Assembly (NCBI RefSeq): GCF_014190775.1
Contig: NZ_JACHVP010000006.1
Span: 62,001-126,000 of the forward strand
Reading direction: 5' to 3'
Length of the DNA stretch: 64,000 nt
Source: Leifsonia aquatica
Lineage (GTDB): Bacteria > Actinomycetota > Actinomycetes > Actinomycetales > Microbacteriaceae
The notes under the pieces are model-generated. The model was not told the origin of the DNA. It saw nothing but the letters and a program-made list of their open reading frames with translations, and ran no database searches. A program made the translations under genes and the position numbers. Shown in pieces: positions 45,516-54,430 of this stretch. How positions within the stretch are numbered: position 1 is the stretch's first letter; every line of letters starts with the position of its first letter.

Positions 45516-47320
45516 CAGTCTCCCTCTCCAGCTGATCCTCGGCGATCGAGCGCGGCTTGGTACTGTTCGGCGAACACGACCTGCTGGTCGAGCTCGGTGA
45601 GCTTCTTGCCCGCGCTGACTTGGCGGGCGTCGTCGCGGTCGGTCCAGCCACGCAGGTCAAGCAGGATTCCGCGCCGGTTGCGGTAGGCGAGCAGTCCGAC
45701 GGTCTCGGGCATGCGGCGGATCTCGTCGATTGTCATCACCGGGACCTTCTCGTTCTGCACGTTCGTGGACGACCCGTTGTCGTTATAGGAGTGCCCCGTG
45801 TTCCGGATCCGCCGGGTCCCGAGAAGAGATTCGATGTCGCGCAGGTGGTCGACGTCGGATGCGCCGCCGAGGAGGAGCTTGGCGGTGGCGGCCGACCAGA
45901 TCGTGTCGGCCTCAGACCGCGACCAGGCGGTCTCGGCCTGCGAGAGGGCCTGGAGGACGACGATGGTGGAGATGCCGATGCCGCCACCATCGGCCATGAT
46001 CCGTGGCAGCGCAGGCCAGGAGAACATGTTCGCGATCTCGTCCAGGACCAGCGCGAGCGGCAGATCCAGCCGCGACCCGGGCGAGGCAAGAGCTTTCCGT
46101 CGTGCGGTCTCGACGATGTCGTCGAGGACCGCGCCGAGGAACCCGCCGACGGATCCGGCGCCGGCGCCGGTGCCGACAAGGTAGAGGCTGTTAGATCCGG
46201 CGAGGAACGCGTCGAGGTCGAACTGCTCCCCCGGCCCCGGCGTCATCGCCTTCCTGATCGACGGGATGGACAGCGGTCGGAGCGCGCCGAAGACGCCGAA
46301 CCAGGAGTTCGCCAGGAGCTTCTCATCGCCGTTGATGATCGCGTCCAAGTCCTCCGACCAGCCGGGGGACCCCTGGTTGGCGAGCACGCTCACGGCTTCG
46401 CGTGCGAGGCGCGGGTTGGAGCCCCACCGGGCCAAGGCATCGGTGCCACGTTGGGATACTGCTGCAGCGTGGAGCAGTCGGGAGAGCACGGAGGAAGACA
46501 CTTGCGCCCATTCCTGGTTGGTCTTCGAGGCGCCCAGGGCGGTGCCGGCGATGATCGCCTGACCGCGCTGGTCCGCCACCAGGGGGTCTTCGCACCCGGC
46601 GACCGGCGAGATCCGCAGCGCCGAGCGGACGCCGGTGAGCTCCTGGGGATCGAACACCGTGACCTCGCCGAGCCGGGCGCGTTCGCGCATAGTGGCGGAG
46701 AGATTGTCGTTGCGAGTGGAGGTGGTGATGAGCGGGCCGTCCCAGTCAAGGATGGCGTTGATGATGAACCGGTAGCCCTTTCCAGAGCGGGGCGCGCCTT
46801 CCACGACGATCGAGTCCTCGATCGACACGTAGACGTCCTGCCCGTGAGCGCTGCCAACCTTCCACCCCGCAGCCGACGGATCCGGGTTCACCAACGCTGG
46901 GCGCAGCGTCTTGGCACGCTGGAGCGCCGTGCGTGCGGAGGTGTGCATGCGAACCTCACCGGGCTTGGCGAGCCCGTCACGGCCGCGGAGCTCGTGGATG
47001 AAGTGCCGATCAGACTGGCGGTACCGAAGCCACCAAACCACGACCACCGCCACGAGGCTCAGAAGCAGGAAGACCGCGAGGAGGTCGAGCCCTCGGACCA
47101 AGGTCACCGGTGCTTCGCATCCGCGAGCGAGGGCGAAGCCGCTGGGGTCGCCGCCGATGGCCAGTTGGAGGCCGGCGAAGACGCTCCCAGGCTGGCCTCC
47201 CCCGCCGCAGGTTATGGTGATGGTGGCGTTGGCGATGCCGGTGGTGAGGGCGCCGGCGGCGACGAGGGCGAAGAGGCAGTAGACGGCCAACTGGGTCCAG
47301 GTGGAGCCATGGGTTCTCAT
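45515..47320 (-). CDS. Type IV coupling protein (VirD4/TraG-like, TraM-recognition domain)
   Basis: 601 residues. Two N-terminal helices (LAVYCLFALVAAGALTTGI; DLLAVFLLLSLVAVVVVWWL) are followed by Walker A VEGAPRSGKGYRF near residue 175, Walker B LALVLDEIANMF and a TraM-recognition segment (VLQALSQAETAWSRSEADTIWSAATAKLLLGG). Coupling proteins link the relaxosome to the mating channel and pump DNA. It overlaps the VirB4-like gene by four bases. Confidence 0.9.
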   Translation of the reverse strand: MRTHGSTWTQLAVYCLFALVAAGALTTGIANATITITCGGGGQPGSVFAGLQLAIGGDPSGFALARGCEAPVTLVRGLDLLAVFLLLSLVAVVVVWWLRYRQSDRHFIHELRGRDGLAKPGEVRMHTSARTALQRAKTLRPALVNPDPSAAGWKVGSAHGQDVYVSIEDSIVVEGAPRSGKGYRFIINAILDWDGPLITTSTRNDNLSATMRERARLGEVTVFDPQELTGVRSALRISPVAGCEDPLVADQRGQAIIAGTALGASKTNQEWAQVSSSVLSRLLHAAAVSQRGTDALARWGSNPRLAREAVSVLANQGSPGWSEDLDAIINGDEKLLANSWFGVFGALRPLSIPSIRKAMTPGPGEQFDLDAFLAGSNSLYLVGTGAGAGSVGGFLGAVLDDIVETARRKALASPGSRLDLPLALVLDEIANMFSWPALPRIMADGGGIGISTIVVLQALSQAETAWSRSEADTIWSAATAKLLLGGASDVDHLRDIESLLGTRRIRNTGHSYNDNGSSTNVQNEKVPVMTIDEIRRMPETVGLLAYRNRRGILLDLRGWTDRDDARQVSAGKKLTELDQQVVFAEQYQAALDRRGSAGEGD

Positions 47321-48765
47321 GCCCGCTCACCCCCCATGGCGTCGGTGCGGAAGATGCCGAGTTCGTAGTCGGTGCAGATGTTGCGGATCTTCGCTACCCG
47401 GTCCTGTCCGATCTGCCACAGCCCTTCACCCTTATGAAGCTTGCGGACGAGGTCGGCCTGGGTGTCGTTCCAGCCCAGGATCTCCCGCGACCGCGCGATC
47501 TCACCGGAATGTTGCGCGTAGGAGATGCGGGTCTCGCAGTCGGCCAGGAGGCCGAGAGCGCGGGAGTGGAGGGCACTGTTGCGGTCGCCAAGCGCGTCCA
47601 GGTCGGCGACTCGATGCAGGAGGTACCAGTTGGAGGTGCCGAGGTGGCGGGCGACCTTCTCGTCCTCCACGCGGTCGGCGAGGCCGTCGCCGCCGGAGAC
47701 GTCGTTGAGAAGTTCGACTGCGGCCTCTTCATGGATGATGACGCGAGCTTGCCGGTTCGCGCCCAAGCTGGAGCGGCGGATCCAGTTCGCGGTCGCCAGC
47801 CGAGCGAGCGCCTGCGCTTCCGGCGACGCGCCCTTCAGTGCGGAGGTGTCGACGACCATCATTGGGGCGTCCGCGTCGAAGCGGACGGTGGAGGGCCCGT
47901 CGAAGAAGCCGGTGAGGTCTCCGGACACCATTCGACGCAGCGAGTGAGCGAGGCGGTGGCCAGCGTCCGCGACCTCTGTCGGGATGGTTTCGTTGGGGTC
48001 GACGAGGCGGTCGTAGACGTGAGTGATGGTAACGGTGGAGTTCCCGCGGAGGGCGTCGAGGGCGACGTCGAGGGCCGTGTGCTCGACCGGCTCCAGGTTC
48101 CCGCCCTCGCGGAGCCGGCGGATGATCGTCTTCACCGTCGCACGACGGTATTGGAGTACGTTCTGGTTCCAGTCCTCATCCGAGAACGAGAGGTCCCGTG
48201 GACCCTCATCGAGCAGATTGATCCGCGCAGCCTTGCCGGGGCCGACGGAGATGGAGGTGCCGCCAACGTACGCGGCAACGCGCACCCACTCCCCGTTGGG
48301 GTCGTGCGGCACGGCGATCTTGCGACCCAGCCGGGCGAGCCGGGAGGACCAGGACTTGGCCAGCATCGACTTGCCGGTGCCCTTGACGCCGAGGATGGCG
48401 ACGGAGTGGGAGCGGACGGCTTCGGCGGAGTACGCGTCCCAGGGGTCGAAGCAGAACGGAGCCCGGGAGAGCAGGTTCTCGCCGATGTACGCGCCGGTGA
48501 GGATGTCCCCGGTCTCGGCCAGAAACGGATACGCACCACCCAGCACTTTGGACGAGCAGCGGTGTGCGGGTGGGGTGGCGCGCAGTGGGCCACGCAGGTT
48601 GTGCGGCTGTTTCCACCCCCACGCCGGCATCTTCGACGCCGGCAACTCCGCAGTCTGCAGCTTCCAGGACGAGTTCTTCTCCGCCGTGGCGGTCTGGCGG
48701 TGGCGGCCGTTCGCTCCCGGCTTCTCATTCGCCGGGATGCGACCGATGACAGCTGACTGCTTCAT
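47317..48765 (-). CDS. VirB4-like conjugation ATPase
   Basis: 482 residues with Walker A ILGVKGTGKSMLAKSW near residue 127, Walker B APMMVVDTSALKG, and a helical C-terminus with REILGWNDTQADLVRKL. The protein is shorter than full VirB4 because the membrane-proximal half is a separate gene, SCO6880, two bases upstream. It powers the mating apparatus. Confidence 0.85.
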   Translation of the reverse strand: MKQSAVIGRIPANEKPGANGRHRQTATAEKNSSWKLQTAELPASKMPAWGWKQPHNLRGPLRATPPAHRCSSKVLGGAYPFLAETGDILTGAYIGENLLSRAPFCFDPWDAYSAEAVRSHSVAILGVKGTGKSMLAKSWSSRLARLGRKIAVPHDPNGEWVRVAAYVGGTSISVGPGKAARINLLDEGPRDLSFSDEDWNQNVLQYRRATVKTIIRRLREGGNLEPVEHTALDVALDALRGNSTVTITHVYDRLVDPNETIPTEVADAGHRLAHSLRRMVSGDLTGFFDGPSTVRFDADAPMMVVDTSALKGASPEAQALARLATANWIRRSSLGANRQARVIIHEEAAVELLNDVSGGDGLADRVEDEKVARHLGTSNWYLLHRVADLDALGDRNSALHSRALGLLADCETRISYAQHSGEIARSREILGWNDTQADLVRKLHKGEGLWQIGQDRVAKIRNICTDYELGIFRTDAMGGERA

Positions 48766-48766
48766 G

Positions 48767-50299
48767 TCATTCCCCTTCCAGCGGGACCGGGAGTGCCGCG
48801 GTGACGAACCCGGCTGCCTGCTGCCCTGACATGGACGCCAGCACGAGACGTGCCGGATGCGAGGCCTGCTCGATATCAGTGCGCGCCTTGGCGAGAGCGT
48901 CCTTGGACTCGGCGGAGATCGTCACGAACCCGCGGTACTGGACGTCGCCGAACCCGTCGACAAGGTCATGCTCCCGCACCGCGAGGTCCTCCTCCTCCCG
49001 CAGATGGGTCAGCGGAATCCGCGACGACAGCTTCATCCGAATCGTCGCTGCGGTCTCCATGTCCGACTGGGCCCGATTCAGCTGGGCCAGCGCCTTGTGA
49101 GTCGCCACCGGCCGCACCTGCAGGGTGATCACCCTGGTCGCATCGCCGGTATAGAGAAGTGGCTCGAGGAATCCGGTGCGGACGTCTGTGCGCGGCCACT
49201 CGGCGACCCAAAAGGTCTGGTGCCAGGACTCGTCCACCCGCATCGCATCCCAGCCCTCGTCGATCCCCATCACCGGCGACGGCGCAGATACGATCCCGGA
49301 GTCCTGCTCACGTCGCGTCGCTGCGGCCACGGGGTCGGCGGACAGGGCGTTCAGCTCGTCGAGCTCGTCCGAAGTCAGCCATCCGGCCGGGGTGAGCCGG
49401 GCGTGCTCCATGGACGTCTCGATGCCGGCGACCCGCTCCTTGAGCACGGCGGCAAGGCCGGTGAGTCCTTTCCCCGCGTCGCGGATAGCGCCGTTGAGCG
49501 CGGCGGTGTCGAAGGTGAGGGTGATGTAGTTCGTGAACCCCATCGACCGCTTCGAGGCCGCCTGGGTCAGCGCCCAATACTGCTCGCGCAGCTCGGCGGT
49601 GACCTGCGGGTCGTGTTCGTTCTCCCTAACGACCAAGTAGTCCCGCAACTCATTCGAGGACGCCCGGTCGACGCGGATCCGGATGGTGGTCTCACGGACA
49701 CCGGGCAGGTTCTCCAGCGAGCTGAGCCATTCCACGAACCCGTCGTACGCGGCTTCTTGAGTGCCCTTGTCGCGAAGCGCCCAGGCTTTCGATCCGACCT
49801 TGACGGTGACGGAGGCGAGTCTTCCGCGGGCGTTGTAGATGAAGCCGCCGGCACCAGGGATCTGGACGATCTGCGCGTCCCCGAGCGCGCCGGGGAGGAG
49901 GAACTTGGAGGTCACGACCGGGGTGACCGCGGCGACCTGCGCGTGCCCGACGTTGAGGGAGGCAACGCTCACCCGGAGCCAGACATCGCGACGGAAGATC
50001 GTCTGGCCGGTCAGGCTCCTGCGCGCGTAGCGGGCCGCTTGGGCGACGATCACGATCACGGGTTCGCGCCGGTAGGTGGCGAGCGCGAAGAACACCACGA
50101 CGGCAACGATCGGGATCATCACCCAGATCGCGTTCGTGTCGATGAACAGCGTGGAGAGCAGGACCGCGACGGCGGCGCCGATCACCACCAGCTGCAGGAA
50201 CGTCAGACCGAGGAAGATCCCGCGGCGTTCCCGCGCGGCGAAGCGGACCCGGGGTGCGCCTTCCTCCGTGATGATCTGGTCAGCGGTGAGGGTGGTCAT
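48767..50299 (-). CDS. SCO6880-family conjugation protein
   Basis: 510 residues. Two N-terminal helices (GLTFLQLVVIGAAVAVLLSTLFI; AIWVMIPIVAVVVFFALATYR), a VirB3/PrgI-like start, then a soluble domain related to the VirB4 N-terminal half. It therefore likely forms the missing half of the split VirB4 with the neighbouring ATPase. Actinobacteria-specific family. Two bases before the ATPase gene. Confidence 0.85.
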   Translation of the reverse strand: MTTLTADQIITEEGAPRVRFAARERRGIFLGLTFLQLVVIGAAVAVLLSTLFIDTNAIWVMIPIVAVVVFFALATYRREPVIVIVAQAARYARRSLTGQTIFRRDVWLRVSVASLNVGHAQVAAVTPVVTSKFLLPGALGDAQIVQIPGAGGFIYNARGRLASVTVKVGSKAWALRDKGTQEAAYDGFVEWLSSLENLPGVRETTIRIRVDRASSNELRDYLVVRENEHDPQVTAELREQYWALTQAASKRSMGFTNYITLTFDTAALNGAIRDAGKGLTGLAAVLKERVAGIETSMEHARLTPAGWLTSDELDELNALSADPVAAATRREQDSGIVSAPSPVMGIDEGWDAMRVDESWHQTFWVAEWPRTDVRTGFLEPLLYTGDATRVITLQVRPVATHKALAQLNRAQSDMETAATIRMKLSSRIPLTHLREEEDLAVREHDLVDGFGDVQYRGFVTISAESKDALAKARTDIEQASHPARLVLASMSGQQAAGFVTAALPVPLEGE

Positions 50300-50302
50300 G
50301 AG

Positions 50303-51355
50303 TTATCTCCCAACCTTGACGACTCGTGCCGCGGTGCGGACGGGCGCGGCGGCGGTGCTCGCCCGGGAGAACTGATCGCGGACGGAGAACCGGTGGTGGA
50401 GCGCGGTGCCGACTTCAGCACCGGCGAACGAGACGAGCTTGGTCGCCCACAACGGGCTGAACGACGCGGCGATCACCGCGCCGGCGGCGACGAGGATGAC
50501 GCCGATACTGAGGCTGGCCTTGGTCAGCTCTACAGCCAGAAGGACCACACCGGCGGCGAGGGGCTTGGCGATAAGCAACCCGACAGAGAGGTTCAGCCAA
50601 CGTTGGGCCCAGGCGGTTAGCTTGGGCTGGCCGATCATCATCAGCCCGACCGGGGCCATCGCGGCAAGCGCCAGGAGTCCGAACTCGCGGATCGACATGG
50701 CGATGAACAGGAACAGCGATGCGATCATCATCAAGCCGACGATGAGCAACGCCATCACGTATTCGCCAACCGAACCTGGACCCTGTGCCCCTTGGATGGC
50801 CATACCCCAGATCACGCCGTCCTGGGAGAACTGCATGGTCTTCATCACGGCGCCGTGGATCTGCTTCGGGGCGTCGAAGAGGCCGACGACCCGGAGCAGG
50901 CTTTGGCTCAGGTCGCCGCCTTGGACGGCGGTGGTAAGCGCGTGCGTGATGTCGTCGGTGATGCCGGAAGCCTTCTGCATCCCCCACACGCAGATCGCGC
51001 TGAACGGGATGGCAAGGGCGGCGCCGACGGCGGTGCGGCCGATGCGTGACCAGTCCTGAAGGATCATCGCGATGCCGATCTGGACCAGCGCGACGATCAA
51101 GATGACGGGTGCGGTGACGGCGATCCAGAACAGGAACTGCGAGTGGGCGATGTTCCAGCTGCCCTGGTCGATGTTCGTGTTGAAGGAGCCGGCGATCATC
51201 GTCGCGATGAAGTCGCCGAGGTTCTTGATGGTGGACCCCATGAACTGGGCGATCGTTTGGGATGCCTGGCACCCGAAGTCGGCGACAAAGCAGCCGTAGT
51301 TCGGGGCGAACGGATCCGGTGGTGCGGAAGCGACAGTGGCGATCATGATGGTCAC
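50303..51355 (-). CDS. VirB6/TrbL-like polytopic channel protein
   Basis: 350 residues with about six helices. Near the middle are WFDAPKQIHGAVMKTM-type sequence (LFDAPKQIHGAVMKTM) and LLALAAMAPVGLMMIGQPKLTAWAQRWLNLSVGLLIAKPLAAGVV, typical of actinobacterial TrbL/VirB6 proteins. It should form the inner-membrane channel. It overlaps the small pilin-like gene by four bases. Confidence 0.8.
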   Translation of the reverse strand: MTIMIATVASAPPDPFAPNYGCFVADFGCQASQTIAQFMGSTIKNLGDFIATMIAGSFNTNIDQGSWNIAHSQFLFWIAVTAPVILIVALVQIGIAMILQDWSRIGRTAVGAALAIPFSAICVWGMQKASGITDDITHALTTAVQGGDLSQSLLRVVGLFDAPKQIHGAVMKTMQFSQDGVIWGMAIQGAQGPGSVGEYVMALLIVGLMMIASLFLFIAMSIREFGLLALAAMAPVGLMMIGQPKLTAWAQRWLNLSVGLLIAKPLAAGVVLLAVELTKASLSIGVILVAAGAVIAASFSPLWATKLVSFAGAEVGTALHHRFSVRDQFSRASTAAAPVRTAARVVKVGR

Positions 51356-51675
51356 GCCACGTGGAGCGACTGGCCCCAGTTGATCAGTCCGGCGATGCTG
51401 CCGGCGACTGCGACCCCGGCGAGGCAGCTGAGCACGCCGATGATCCCAGCCTTCTGCACACGGCCGTTGCTGGAGACGTGGCCGACGACGATAAACCCGG
51501 CGGCGATCAGGCCGCCGATCACGCCGAGGATGAGCACGATGGCGAACACGACGTTCGCGATCGTCTGCAAGGCCCCGACGCCGGGCCCGGAGAAGTCCGG
51601 GCTGGGGTTCGGCACCGCCGCCACGGTGATGATGCGTGCGTGGACGGTGACGAGGGCTTCGTTGAGGGTGTTCAT
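51352..51675 (-). CDS. Pilin-like/VirB2-type two-helix protein
   Basis: 107 residues. A short N-terminus, then two helices (LQTIANVVFAIVLILGVIGGLIAAGFIVVG; AGIIGVLSCLAGVAVAGSIAGLI) with a small basic turn, the size and shape of VirB2/TrbC-like pilins. No cleavage site is certain. Sits between the VirB6-like gene and a tiny membrane gene in the transfer operon. Confidence 0.65.
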   Translation of the reverse strand: MNTLNEALVTVHARIITVAAVPNPSPDFSGPGVGALQTIANVVFAIVLILGVIGGLIAAGFIVVGHVSSNGRVQKAGIIGVLSCLAGVAVAGSIAGLINWGQSLHVA

Positions 51676-51827
51676 GATTCTTGGTTCCTTTCCGTGGGAT
51701 CGGTCGACGGTTCGGGTTCTTGTGCTTCGCGCATGCGCCGGGCGGCGAGGTAGCCGGAGGCGGCGATGCCGAGCAGAGCGATACAGATCAGAGTCAGCAG
51801 GCCGAGGAGGTTGATCAGCAGGTCCAT
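51672..51827 (-). CDS. Tiny single-helix membrane protein of the transfer operon
   Basis: 51 residues. A helix (LLINLLGLLTLICIALLGIAASGYLAA) then a polar tail (RRMREAQEPEPSTDPTERNQES). The ATG at 51827 has GGGGAG eight bases upstream; a GTG at 51836 overlaps the stop of the lipoprotein gene and is an alternative. It overlaps the pilin-like gene by four bases, so coupling supports it as real. Confidence 0.6.
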   Translation of the reverse strand: MDLLINLLGLLTLICIALLGIAASGYLAARRMREAQEPEPSTDPTERNQES

Positions 51828-51832
51828 GACGG

Positions 51833-52492
51833 TCACTCCCCGCTCGCGGAGGCTGCGCCGGTCGCGGAGGCCGGAAGGGGGACGGTGAGGATGTTCGCCT
51901 TGCCCTCTGACGGGATGTTCACGGTGAGTTCGAGTTGGTCGACGTCGGCGGGGACGTAGTAGGCGGCGGCGAACGATCGGCTCTTCTCGTTCGGGACCGT
52001 CCAAGTCGTCTGTCCGTGGAAGAGCCCCGCGGGCAGCCAGGGCACGCCAACGGCTTTGGCGGCGGCGGGTCCGTCGACGGTGTCGAGGACGGCCGGTTCG
52101 GGGCGGCCGTCGAACTGGGTGCCCTTAAGGGTGGTGCCGGTGACGTCCTGGAAGTCCTGGTTGCCCTGGGAGGGGATCCACTTGCCGGTCATAGTGACCT
52201 TCAGCAACAGCACTCGGGTTCCGACCGGGAAGAGCTCGGAAGGCGAGTCCGGGAGCGTGCACCGGCAGCCGTGCTTGGCCTTGAAGGTGGTGCCGGGGTA
52301 GACGTCGACCCAGACGCTGCTGACGATGCCTGATGCCGCCGGCATCGCATCCTGTGCGGACGTCGACGTCGGCGTTGGTTTGGCCGGCGCGACTGTGGTG
52401 AACGACGGGTTCCGTGTTGGCGTCGTACCGACGCAGCCGGCGAAGGCCAGGCATGGAAGGAGGGCAACGAGTGCGATCAGCTTCTTGTTCAT
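51833..52492 (-). CDS. Transfer-operon lipoprotein
   Basis: 219 residues. The signal ends AFAGC (lipobox near residue 20), followed by a Thr/Pro-rich linker and a beta-rich outer domain with two cysteines (KHGCRCTL). Reading LFPVGTRVLLLKVTMTGKW is typical of Ig-like surface domains. Preceded by the third copy of the bipartite ICE element at 52524-52562. Probably part of the mating complex on the outer face. Confidence 0.7.
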   Translation of the reverse strand: MNKKLIALVALLPCLAFAGCVGTTPTRNPSFTTVAPAKPTPTSTSAQDAMPAASGIVSSVWVDVYPGTTFKAKHGCRCTLPDSPSELFPVGTRVLLLKVTMTGKWIPSQGNQDFQDVTGTTLKGTQFDGRPEPAVLDTVDGPAAAKAVGVPWLPAGLFHGQTTWTVPNEKSRSFAAAYYVPADVDQLELTVNIPSEGKANILTVPLPASATGAASASGE

Positions 52493-52523
52493 CTCAGTTC
52501 ACCTCGGTTTCGTATGCGTCCTT

Positions 52524-52562
52524 CACTTAGAACTTCCGGTACGGAGCGATTTGTGGCGCGCA
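52524..52562 (-). promoter_or_regulatory. Bipartite ICE promoter element (copy 3, transfer operon)
   Basis: On the minus strand TGCGCGC (52562-52556), 16 bp, then CCGGAAGTTCTAAGTG ending at 52524. It has only one TGCGCGC instead of two. It lies 31 bp before the lipoprotein start and heads the transfer operon. Confidence 0.68.
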
Positions 52563-52580
52563 TTTGGGAGACTCGTTTGG

Positions 52581-53684
52581 TCAGGGCACTTGGATGTGCT
52601 GGTGGTTGCAGGTATCGGGAAAGTCGCTGGTGAAGTTCATGAGCACACCGAGCGTCATGTGAGCGCGGGACCGGCAGTCGCTTTGACCGACCGATGACCC
52701 GCGCGGCGCGTACGGGTCCAGGGCGTGGATCAGCTGGACGGAAAGCGGGTCGGCGCCGGTTAGGGATTGGCGGTTGATCGCGTAGAAGTCGACGGCCTTG
52801 CCTTTCCAATGGGCGGACGCTGTTCCCGCTCCTGGGGTTGTGCCTGTGCAGCGCCGGTTGAGGTCGCTGACCCCGACCTGCTGGAAGGCCTGGACAGCTA
52901 CGACGATCAGCTGGAGGACGTGCGCGTCGATCGTGCAATCCGGCGTCGCGGTACCGTCAGCCATGTTGATGACCTGCTGCTGGTAGCGGGGTTCGAGGAA
53001 GTTCAGCTTCTTCGCCTGAATCGCACCGACGAGGACTACAGCGGCAGCGGCAGCGTCTGCCGGCACCTGACACGCACGGGCGCTCGCTCCCGTCAGTGCG
53101 GCGAGGACCTGCTCGGCGGGAGTCCAGAACGGGGCGTAGTGGTACGGGTCGGCGTTGATCTGGACCGCGTGGGCGACCAGGGTCGGCGCGAGGGTCTGCC
53201 AGTCCGGGACGTGCAGCATGCGTGTGTAGAACGCGGCGGCTGCGGTCGCCGGGTCCATCCGCTCCCCAGGGGTGCCATAGCCGGCGCCCTGCTGGAAGAC
53301 GCCGATCGTGGTGTTGTCGACGGCGTCCCCGTGATCGAGGTTCCGCAGCCCTGACTCCCCAATCGCGACCATCAACGCGAGTGTCTGCCCGTGCGGGGGC
53401 ACGCTCATCTGCTGGCCGACAGTGATGATTGTCGCGGCGATCTTCAATTGATCAGGCCCGTAGCCGTCCACGTTCTGGCCTGCCTCGACCGACGGGACGG
53501 ATCCGCCGCACACTCCCCCGCCGCCACCGAACCCGTTCGCCCCCATCGCGAGCACTAGCGACACCGGCACGGCGACGAGAGCGACAGGGACGACCAGCAC
53601 GATGACGGCCGCGACGATCAGCAGGTTCCGAGTCGTTTTCGGATGCGTCACGGCATGAGCTGCCGCCGCGCCCGCACTGATCAT
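52581..53684 (-). CDS. Membrane-anchored lytic transglycosylase-like protein with M15-like C-terminal domain
   Basis: 367 residues. One N-terminal helix (LLIVAAVIVLVVPVALVAVPVSLVLAMG) precedes a lysozyme-like domain with the Glu of AIGESGLRN and the IGVFQQGAGYG signature, as in VirB1-type transfer lysozymes. A separate C-terminal domain has DCTIDAHVLQ, VGVSDLNRRCTG, KAVDFYAI and CNHQHIQVP and the four cysteines shared with 954 and 2509. It likely opens peptidoglycan for the channel, with two different cutting activities in one protein. The ATG overlaps the sigma-like gene stop (ATGA). Confidence 0.8.
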   Translation of the reverse strand: MISAGAAAAHAVTHPKTTRNLLIVAAVIVLVVPVALVAVPVSLVLAMGANGFGGGGGVCGGSVPSVEAGQNVDGYGPDQLKIAATIITVGQQMSVPPHGQTLALMVAIGESGLRNLDHGDAVDNTTIGVFQQGAGYGTPGERMDPATAAAAFYTRMLHVPDWQTLAPTLVAHAVQINADPYHYAPFWTPAEQVLAALTGASARACQVPADAAAAAVVLVGAIQAKKLNFLEPRYQQQVINMADGTATPDCTIDAHVLQLIVVAVQAFQQVGVSDLNRRCTGTTPGAGTASAHWKGKAVDFYAINRQSLTGADPLSVQLIHALDPYAPRGSSVGQSDCRSRAHMTLGVLMNFTSDFPDTCNHQHIQVP

Positions 53685-54430
53685 GCCGCCACCTCCAACT
53701 CGAGGACGTCCCGGGCGATCATCAGCAATCGCTTGGCGGTCGCGATCCGGGCTCGCGCCGAGCCGGGATGGATGTGGAGGGTGGCGGCGATGGTGTCTGC
53801 GTCGTCGCCGATCATCTCGGCGACTTCCCGGAAACCGCCGGTCTCGGGCACGCACGACACGATCACGGACCCGGTCATCGGCAGTCCCGCGTCCGCGGCC
53901 GCGAGCGCGGCGAGCACGGTTCGGGCGGTCTGGCACACCCGCTCGCGGATCGTGCGGACACTGCGCTTGGACAGCTGGCGGGCTTCTGCCACCCGCTCGG
54001 CGTCGCCGTCGGCCAGGCTCAGGTCGCTCATCACGTGCCAGTCGGATGGGCCGACGTAGTCGGCGACCAACACCATCCAGCGGTGAGCGTCGAACCGGCG
54101 GATCATCGTCTCGAGCGGGTCGATGTCCGAGTCGGACTCGATGTTGACATCGATGGTGATTTCGTCCATCGGGCGATACTTCCGCTCGATCTCCCGCAGC
54201 ACGACGTGACGGGTGATGCCGAACGCGAAAGCATGCGGAGTCCCCAGCTCCGGGTCAAAGGTGGAGCATCGGTGCCAGACCGTTTCGCGGGCCTGCTGTA
54301 AGACGGCGTCGACCTCATTCGGCCAGCCGCGCAATTGGAAGCGGACGTACGGCTGCAACGTGTCGACTTCACGGAGCAGCTCTGTGAGAAGAGCATCGGT
54401 CCGCGTGCGGACTTTGGTTCCTCCAGCCAC
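53681..54430 (-). CDS. Divergent sigma-factor-like regulator (ECF region-2-like and HTH parts)
   Basis: 249 residues. The N-terminal part (EVDAVLQQARETVWHRCSTFDPELGTPHAFAFGITRHVVLREIERK) resembles the region-2 helices of ECF sigma factors, and the C-terminus (VAEMIGDDADTIAATLHIHPGSARARIATAKRLL) resembles a region-4 helix-turn-helix. The similarity is by eye, so other DNA-binding regulators remain possible. GTG start with AAGGAAGG upstream. Located at the head of the transfer cluster, it is a candidate to read the bipartite element. Confidence 0.5.
   Translation of the reverse strand: MAGGTKVRTRTDALLTELLREVDTLQPYVRFQLRGWPNEVDAVLQQARETVWHRCSTFDPELGTPHAFAFGITRHVVLREIERKYRPMDEITIDVNIESDSDIDPLETMIRRFDAHRWMVLVADYVGPSDWHVMSDLSLADGDAERVAEARQLSKRSVRTIRERVCQTARTVLAALAAADAGLPMTGSVIVSCVPETGGFREVAEMIGDDADTIAATLHIHPGSARARIATAKRLLMIARDVLELEVAA

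Noticed and set aside
45557-50620. Long rightward open frames opposite the transfer operon
   Set aside because: Antisense to the coupling protein, VirB4-like and SCO6880 genes; no ribosome-binding site or motif.
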